From Oreohelix idahoensis (taxonomy: Eukaryota > Mollusca > Gastropoda > Stylommatophora > Oreohelicidae), in NCBI GenBank assembly GCA_024509875.1, contig JAMPIV010012438.1, positions 62,001 through 126,000 on the forward strand: a DNA stretch of 64,000 nt, read 5' to 3'. Below the pieces are notes generated by a model. The model had not been told where the DNA came from, searched no databases, and was given only the letters and a program-made list of their open reading frames with translations. A program made the position numbers and the translations under genes. Below are positions 31,001 through 40,000 of this stretch, one piece after another. How positions within the stretch are numbered: the first letter of the stretch is position 1; every line of letters starts with the position of its first letter.

Positions 31001-34000
31001 TATAATTATAAAGACTTCTCGAAGGGAAGCTAAAGATTATTTCCACATACTTTTTTTTTTTTGGTTTCATATCTTGAGAATGTGTGGTAGTCAGTTTTGT
31101 GAGTTTGGCATTACAAGAACAAGCATATTGTCACCAGATTTTATAGCATTTAAATTACTGTAAACGCATTCCTGATACTCACAAATCTTAAATAAGGTTG
31201 TAACAAAATAACTTTGTAAAGCACCATCTGTTTTTGCATTTTCATTCATTTATAATGATATTTAGCTACGTATATAAGCGTCAGAAAACATGTAAATCTA
31301 TAGATAGATTACTTCTACATACTTTGTTCTATCTTTCAAGTCTTGTTAATCTTGTATTTATAATATGAATTTTTTTTTTTTAATTGTGTGTGAGATAAGG
31401 ACTGTTCCATTAGTGTTCTTTGGTAGACAATCCTGTGCACACGACGGCTGCCAAAGAATTCTAAGTAACTGTTTGTATATCTTCTTTCATTCACAGATAA
31501 AACATTCTACATCCTGGTGTTAGACTTGATAGTCCCAAATATTCCTCTATCTTTATACATACACAAGTAAACTATACTACATAACAACGAAATGGAACAT
31601 ACTGTTTTGCATCATATGAATTGTGCCAGTGCACTGTGCAGAGCCTGTGGCAAGAGAGCATTAACTTCCAAAACAACACGTTCAATTCAGAAAGCGCTGA
31701 ACTGTTCTAAATTACGTTAATGATCTGTTCTTTGTGTTTGGAATTAACGTATCAGATGATAAACCCACACAGCATTCGACTATATTTTGTAAGAAGTGTT
31801 ACTTACGAATACAAAATTCAAAAAGGAGGCATAATGAGAAGTGTCTTGAAACAGCCAAGTTACTATCGGAAAACAGTCAGCACATCTGGAAAGACTAAAA
31901 CCATAATTTAACTATAAGTGAATGTCAACTGTGCAATTGTGTTGCAAAGACATCTTTTGGTGTTTTAAAAACAAAAAGCTGCTCTATCCCCTGTAATGTT
32001 CTTTCTGACCCCTCCATGTCTAGTCAGTCATTTAGCTGTAGTCAGGATAGCTCTGTACAGTAGGAGGTTGATGTGCCTGCCCACATTAGTGATGATATTG
32101 TTCAACTGGAGGTTGATGTGCCAGCTCACATTAAAGGCGATACCATTATTCATTTGGAGGTGGATAACACTACTCACCCTAGCATGCCAGTTTTTGTTGC
32201 CACATCTACACCTACCAAGTCAGTTATACATACGACAAGTACATCCACCTCGCCTGTCTTCAAAAGCGACATCACAGTACAACAGTTACTTGCTAAGCCA
32301 CCTTCACAACCACTAACACAAAAGGAAGAACCCCTATTCACATCCATTGTTAGAAAAAAAAACTAGAAACAGCAAAAAGTAATATCATAAAATGCAAAAC
32401 CAGAGGACAGCCTATTGTACTACAAAAACTAATTAAACATAGAAGAGAAACATCAGTCACCAGAACGCCAACAAACGTAAGCGATCTCAATTGCTTCACA
32501 CTGTTAGAAAACATATTGCTGGAACATCAACTGATTCATTAGACCTGCAGCAGGCACATGAACTACAACGCTGTTCAGAAACGTCACGTCAGGAAATTTG
32601 CAGGAAAGCAGGCATTGAAAGTAGAGTTAGAATATCCAAAGAATTAGCAATAGCCATGAAGGAAACAGTAGGTCTTACGTGGGCACAGCAGAGAAGATTG
32701 AAAATTGAAAGACGCGCCAGAGGTATTAAAAATATAACTTCACAATTAAAATTTATAATGGAAACTCATTTGTTACAAATTTCTCCATCTGTGAATGTAC
32801 AGATTCATCCTATATAAAAAAAAAAAGGAAGTGTGAATGATAATTGAGCGAAATTTTGGGGCTAGAGCAAATTATGGCAGTTGTTGCTTGAGATTGACAG
32901 AATTAACAGAGTGTGGAAATCATTTAATAGATGTATTTTTTAAATACACCTATTTATCTATTAAATTGAACATTTCGTTTTACTCATGACCATACTTATT
33001 TTTACATGACCATCGTGATGTATGATTGAGATAATTGTTAGCTCTCATGTTTTTGGGGACAATTGGGTGTGTTATTTTAAGGTAATAAATGTGGACTTGC
33101 AATTTAATGTTTCAATAATTAATGTTTGACGCATGAAACCAAAACAAAACTTTGATATCCATTTTCTGCAGGTTTTCTACTTTTGATTTCTGTAATTTGT
33201 TATGCATGTCGATTGTGACCGATTTAGTGAAAATTGCATTATAAACAAACCATAACAAAATATATAAAAAAAACGTAAATTTTACACTATTTCAGACTAT
33301 TATATCTTCTGTTCTAATTGTGATAAAATGTTTGTTCTTGTTCTAAAATTTACTCTAACATTTCTAGTCTAGCGTTACGCAAAATTAAAGCCGGTATTTA
33401 TAATAATAAAGTAGCCTAAAAACATTAATTAAGCCCTATCAAAAGTAAAATCCGCCACCTTTTTTTCCAGTTAGGAAGTTACCACGTGACCTCTGACACG
33501 ATAGCTATAAATAGTGCGGTCGGGGGAACAAGGGGAAATAACTAAAAGATCGCTGGCAAACAGCCGTGATATATACTGATGCCGAGAAGTTGGAAAAAAA
33601 AGGTGTGGGAATGGATTTTCCCCGTGTTTGTCATGAGGTAGAGAGCGAATGGCTGCTGGAATGGAAAGTGCATGATTCAACCCACGGGTTTGTGTACAGA
33701 CTACATGAAAACAATGAAAGTTACACGTGCAACACGATTCCCAACAGCTATGACCCTGAAAATGTGTACGCGTTGTGGCAGTATAATAATAATAATAATA
33801 AATTCTTTAAGCACCAAACACGGCGCATAAGGCAGAAATCAGTGCTCTCTAGGTTGTTCGTTGTGACGCCACTCCTCTTAACTCTTGCACATTATTTAGG
33901 CCCAACGTTCTTCCTTCTCTTATTATTGTTCTTCTAAGTGTTTCTTTTGGTCTTCCTATTTTCCTCTTACCCTCAGGAACCCAAGTGAGCGCCTGTAGTG

Positions 34001-37000
34001 GTATTCTGTTGTTTTGCATTCGTAGGACATGACCGATATATGACCATCGTCTTTTCCTTATATAGTCGGAGACATATTTCTGCTTAGAGTCTTCTCTTAT
34101 TTGTCGATTAGTCTTGAATTCTTTCGAACTGATGTTCATGAGTTTTCTAAGACATTTGTTGTCGAATGTATTCAGCTTGTTCTCCGATGATTTTGTTATT
34201 TTCCAACTTTCACAGCCGTATGTTAAAACTGAGATAATATTCGAATTAAACAGACGAAGCTTGGTATGTATATTCAGTGATCGTAATTTCCAAATGTTAG
34301 ATAATCTATTGAAGGCGCTAGCTGCCAAAGCAATTCTAGTATGAATTTCTCTTGTTGTGTCACCATTCTGAGTCATTTTACTGCCTAAATAATTGAAACT
34401 TTCAACCTTTTGTAGTTTTTTTCCCGTTCAGGATGATATCAAAGGTCTCGTTAGAAAAGTTCATAACTTTAGTTTTAGAGGCATTTATTTGGAAACCTAT
34501 TTTAACCGAGAGATGACACAGATTATTTACTGCTTCTTGGGCCTGTCTGGGTGTTGGACTTAAGAATGCTAAATCATCTGCAAAATCAAGGTCTTCCAGG
34601 GACTTTCCATCTGCCATTTTATACCTAACTGTTCGTTGTGGATATAGTTTTTCATAACCCAATCAATAGCTATTCCAAAAAGTAGTGGTGACATAATACA
34701 GCCTTGTTTCACCCCTGTTTCTACTGTAAACCATTCTGTATTCCCTTTATTTGTTCTAACACAACATCTTGCATTGTCATATAGCGCTTTGATTATATTC
34801 ACATGTTTTGTTGGAAAACCATAGATTGTAAGTAACTTCCACAATGATGGGCGGTGTAGACTATCAAAGGCTTTTTGAAAATAGACGAAGGTGATAATAA
34901 GAGGTGATTGCATTTCAACTGATTCTTCTATAATTGTTCTTAGTGTGAATATTTGATCAATACATGATCGTTTCGGCCTGAAACCCGCTTGTTCTTCTCT
35001 GATCTTTTCGTCTACATGCAATTTCAGTCTTTCTAACATCATGCAACATAATAATTTTCCAGGTACTGATAATAGAGATATACCACGCCAGTTATTACAG
35101 TCTGATAGATCACCTTTCTTCGGTAACCTTACAATAATACTGTCTTTCCATTGTTTCGGTGGTTGTTCTTCTCTCCATACTTCATTTATAATATCTAAAA
35201 TTCTCAAGAGGTTGTTGTCATTAACTGCTTTAATCAATTCGCCTGCAATTTCGTCAACTGCAGCAGCTTTAATTTTTTTAAATCTTTTAACGGCTTGTTT
35301 AATCTCGTCTAGCGTGAATTCATCGCAAGTTATTGGCAAGGTGGTTGTGAGTGTTTCATTATTAAAATCAGGTGTTACTGTTGGTGGTGGTCTGTTAAGC
35401 ACCTCCATGAAGTGCTCAGCCCATCTCTTCATTTGTTCTTTTCCTGTTGGTATTGAATTCCCTAATTTATCTTTAACAGGTGTTTCCGTATCAGTAGGCT
35501 GGTGGCATAATTGTTTCGTAATTTGATAAAGGCACCTACTATTACCAGTTCTTGCAGCATTTTCAGCTTCTATGGCCAGTTTATTGATGAAATGTCTTTT
35601 ATCTCTTCGAGTTTTTGTCTTCACTTCTTTATTTAACAAGTTATAAGTTAGTTTGTGGCAGTATACTCGGTATAAAAAGGCCGTTGAGACAAAACACCCA
35701 GTACATGTGCTTGAAATGCCACGACTATCTGAAAACGACCGCCAACGAGCCATTGGCATGTTGGAGACCGGAATGAGCTCGCTAGCCATTGCCAGAAGGA
35801 TGAATTGCCACCACAGCACTATTGTACGTCTCAATGAACGTTACGGAACCATTGGCAGTGCCCGGGATAGACTTCGGAGTGGCCAACCACGAGTTACTAC
35901 CCCTGCGCAAGATCGTCATATTGTGCTGAGTCACCTAAGGAATCGTTCTCCCCCGGCAAGTCAAACAGCAAGAGCAATAGTGGGTAGACGTGGGCAAGTC
36001 TCTTGAATGACAGTCATACGACGACTCAGAGATACAGGCCTTACTGCAAGACGACCTTATGTTGGGCAAAACTTGACTCACAGATATCGACAGCAGCGCC
36101 TGCAATGGGCAGAGCAACATGTCAGATGGGGTAGACTGCAGTGGAATGCTGTCCTATTCACAGACGAGAGCAGATTCAACATATCCTTTGCTGGTGGACG
36201 TATGCGGATTTGGCGACGGTGTGGAGAGCGCTTTGCAGATTGCTGTGTTCGTCAGCACAACCGATTTGGAGGTGGCAGTATTCACATTTGGTGAGAATTC
36301 AGTTTTCACCATCGCTTGCCTCTTCACGTCTTCCGTGGAAATGTTAATGCTGTGACATATCGAGTTGAGGTTCTGGATGCATTGGTTGCTCCTGCGTTCA
36401 CAAATTATCCAGACTTGCAGCTTGTCCAGTAGGATAACGCACGTGCGCACACCGCATGCATTACGCAGCAATATCTACAGCAGCAGAACATTGTGACGAT
36501 TGATTGGCCTGCCCTATCACCAGACATGTCCCCTATAGAACATCTGTGGGACGAGCTTGGACGCAGAGTCTACAGGCAAGGTTCTCCAGCTAATCTGCAA
36601 CAGCTCGAAGCTGCTCTTACACGTGAATGGGACTTGATTCCCCGGAATTTCATTCAGAGACTGTTGCGTTCCATGCGGAGCCGATGCCAAGCTTGTTTGC
36701 AAGCATACGGTGGACATTCCAGATACTGAGGATAGTGTGAATGAATTTTTTTATTGGTTGCATTTTTGGTTTTCTCCCTTGCCTGCACAGAATGCAATGA
36801 ATTCATAACAATCAAATGTACAAATTAATGACCAGCATGGATTCATAGGAAAATGAATAAAGATTCCAAATATGTAAACTTGTAAACGCTTATATTTACA
36901 TTTCACACTCTGTTCCTGGATTATACAGGTGGTGCGTTTTTAATGTGCTTCAGTGTACATTTAAAAAAAATTATGTGGTAATTATTTTTTCTTTATTGAT

Positions 37001-40000
37001 GCTGAGTTTTAGCTTAGTGAACTTTTTAAAAAAACATTTTTTAAGGAATAATGTCTACATTATCTTCTTTATTTTGTCCTTTATTTGTTGTTAAATTCAC
37101 ATTTGAAGTATCTCATTCTTTCTTTGTCTCCTCAAGAGACCCCTGGAAACTACATGTGGCCTACAATGAGTGCCTAATAGAAGCCTAACATGGGGCCTAA
37201 GATAGAGTCTAGGATGGGGCCTAACATGAAACCTAACATCAGGCCTGAGATGGGGACTAAAATGAGGCCCAGCATAGGGCCCAGCATGGGGCCTCACATA
37301 GGGCCTCGCACGGGGCATAACATGGGGCCTCACATGGGGCCTAACATGGGGCCAAGCATAGGGCCTCACATGGGGCCTAACATTAAAGTTGTTACCAGGT
37401 TCTCTTTCTTTTCTCTTCTTTTGACCTGCCAATTAAAAGAACAAAGATAATGTATCTCCTCATACAGAAGATACAGCCGGAGAGGAGTGAATTGTTAGAG
37501 ACTTCAATATCCTAATTCAAGTTTTATGAAGTGGAGGTGACCAGTTCCTTTTTGTTGTTACCTTTGCCTTCCCTAACTCAAAAGCGGAATCAGATGCCTA
37601 TTTACAGCTGCGTGTACTCAAGAAGAGAATAGGAATGGCCAAAGCTACATTCAACAACATGAAACATATACTGACATCCAAACAGTTATCTCACAAATTA
37701 AAACTGAGAATCATAAAGTGTTATATATATTCTGCATTTCTGTATGGTGCAGAAACATGGACGATGAATAAGCATGTGGAAGAAAGAATTGAGGCTCTTG
37801 AAATGTGGATATATAGAAGAATGGGGCGTATCTCATGGAAAGAGATGAAAACAAATAAGGAGGTCGTAGAAAATCTAGGTATGAAAAGAGAACTAATGAG
37901 GGAGGTCAAAGTTCGGCAGCTAAAATACTTTGGCCACATAAAAAGGCATAACACCTTGCAGAAGACCATAACAGAAGGGAGAGTTGAAGGCAAACGTGCA
38001 AGGGGAAGACAGCGCTATAAGTGGGAAGGTAACATCAAGAGATGGACATGAAAGAGTCTATCAGAGTGCACCACCAAGACAAGAGACAGAAGATGTTGGA
38101 GATCCATTACAGCCAACCTTCGTTGTGGAGATGGGAGCTGATGATGATGGTACTGGATCATGATGCTACCCAGGTTTTGATCTCAGATCGGGGGTCGGAG
38201 TGGTTAAGAGGTATAGCTTCTGTCTCTAATTCTGAAGGTACCGGATTCGCTCCCAAGAAATATAATTGATGGACATTTTTTTTTCTGAACCGTGGTTCCT
38301 AATGATGTTATACGCCCCAGCTGTTCTCCTGAGAAGGGAGATCGGATGCCTTGCCTTCTCGGATAAGAGCGAAGAAAATTTGAGGTCCAGTGTGCAAGTT
38401 GCGCATGTTAAAAATCCCTCGGCAGTTGGGAAGTGTAAAAAGTAGGCCATACGGCCGCTGCCCTGGCAAAATTTAAACATTAGGAAACCTACCCACAACA
38501 AAAATATTTGTAGAATGTGTAAGTCCTGGAATCCTCACAGGTGCTACGTACTTCGTGCACTGTGCTGATATTCTCCTTGTGTGATGTAAGGGAGGAAATA
38601 TGAGCATCGATGAAGTTGTCCGCGTGCAATGAACATAGTCCTTAAAACCAAACCAAACGATCCTGAAATCCGGTAACTTTGCCGCTAGAGGCAGGAACTT
38701 TAACCACTCTATCAATTAGAAACTCCTGACGTTCCCACAGAACTTTGAATATCTGCATCTTTTATGTTGTAAATTGGTGGCCATCTTCTCACTTTCAGCG
38801 CAGCCAAATTTTAAGATCAATCTGTCTCTTTATTCATTGAAAATCAGTGAATATATATTTGCTACAGCCAAAATTATGACTGCAGTCGGCATGTGAAACT
38901 TTCGTCCAACCAAAGCTGTGAATATATTCTTTTGTTCAGTCAGAAAACTGTTATTTTTTTCCGAAATGGGAAGGTTTAGCTATTTCATTCAATTACACTT
39001 CGTGAATAACATATTTTCTCCAGCCAAAACATTATCGTGTCCTATTATCAGAATGTGAAACTGTTTGTTCTGGGCAGAATGCTGTGGTATTTCATTAGTC
39101 AGAATGTGAAACTGTTGTGTTAGAATGCTGAGGTATTTACTTAGTCATAATGTAAAATTTTCCATGTCAGAGTGATAACATATTCGTTTATGTAAGAATG
39201 TGAAACTGTTTTGTCAGAATGCTGAGGTAGTTACTTAGTCAGAATGTTTAACTATTTGTTCTTGTCAGCATTTCAGATATATACGAGGTCGCTTCAAATG
39301 AAAACCTTAAATATTTTTTTCTTCTAGATTTATTAAGAAAAAGTGACACACATTTGTCGACGTAGTCACCATTGCGTTCTATACAAATCGCCCAGAGCCT
39401 TCAAAGTGCATGGATTCCTCTGAAAAAGAATTCTTTTGGTCGCGTGTGTAGCCACTCATGCACCACCTGCTGCATCGGACCTGAAAGTCTTTCCTCCCAT
39501 CGTCTCTTTGAGTGGTCCAAAGACGTGGTAATCACTTGGGGCTAGGTTTGGCGAGTACGGCGGATGTGGAAGACACTCAAAGTGTAGTCCGAATGTGACA
39601 CTGTTTGTACTTGTCAGAATGCTCTAGTATTTCTTTCTCTCAGAATGTAAACATGTTTATTTCAGTTTACTAAGGATAAATTAAGTGTGAATGTATTTCT
39701 CTCTAGAAACAGATGCAGAAGATTGCCCTTCACTGCTTCAACAGTGTAAAGCACAAACTCCATTGTAGGATGGGTTACTTTGACTTGTATGGCATGGATT
39801 TTATGGTCGACTCAGATATGAAGGTTTGTATGGTTTTTAAAAATTATGTACGTGTTAAATGACAACTTGAAATCAGTATTTTGTCTTCAAATACGACGTT
39901 AAAAGTAGACGCGACACCACACTGCAAGTCCAATTTATATTGTTGTTTTTTGCTTTTAAGACAGTTTAACAGGCTGTTGTATCATGTTTTTTTTTCAAGT

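Larger units (their letters stand above)
30628..33568 (+). mobile_element. N-RAG-TP-like DNA transposon relic (RAG1 N-terminus-like ORF)
   Basis: A 2.94-kb block sits 8 bases inside the left Tc1 end. Its ends are inverted copies: left cacggctgtttg, right caaacagccgtg, with further agreement around tcttttagtt after a 6-base gap. Flanks are ATAT on both sides, compatible with a short AT target duplication. The interior encodes a zinc-binding region like the N-terminal (non-core) part of RAG1. N-RAG-TP of Aplysia combines such a protein with RSS-like ends. The CACGGCTG terminus recalls the CACAGTG heptamer of RSS and Transib ends; this last link is inference. Confidence 0.7.
30593..36955 (+). 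mobile_element. Tc1/mariner transposon split by two nested insertions
   Basis: Near-perfect 27-bp terminal inverted repeats: left 30593-30619 (tactgaagcacattaaaaac...), right 36929-36955, reading cactgaagcacattaaaaac on the other strand. Both sides are flanked by TA (30591-30592 and 36956-36957), the Tc1/mariner target duplication. Removing the inserts 30628-33568 and 33786-35652 (plus one target duplicate) leaves about 1.55 kb, a normal Tc1 size. The transposase is broken. The whole lies in TTLL10 intron 6. Confidence 0.85.

Noticed and set aside
32073..32316. Two overlapping plus ORFs with a repeated EVDVPAHI phrase as a novel gene
   Set aside because: One of them is the middle piece of the N-RAG-TP-like pseudogene and the other is its frame shadow.
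35041..35526. 161-codon plus ORF
   Set aside because: Antisense of the LINE reverse transcriptase on the minus strand.
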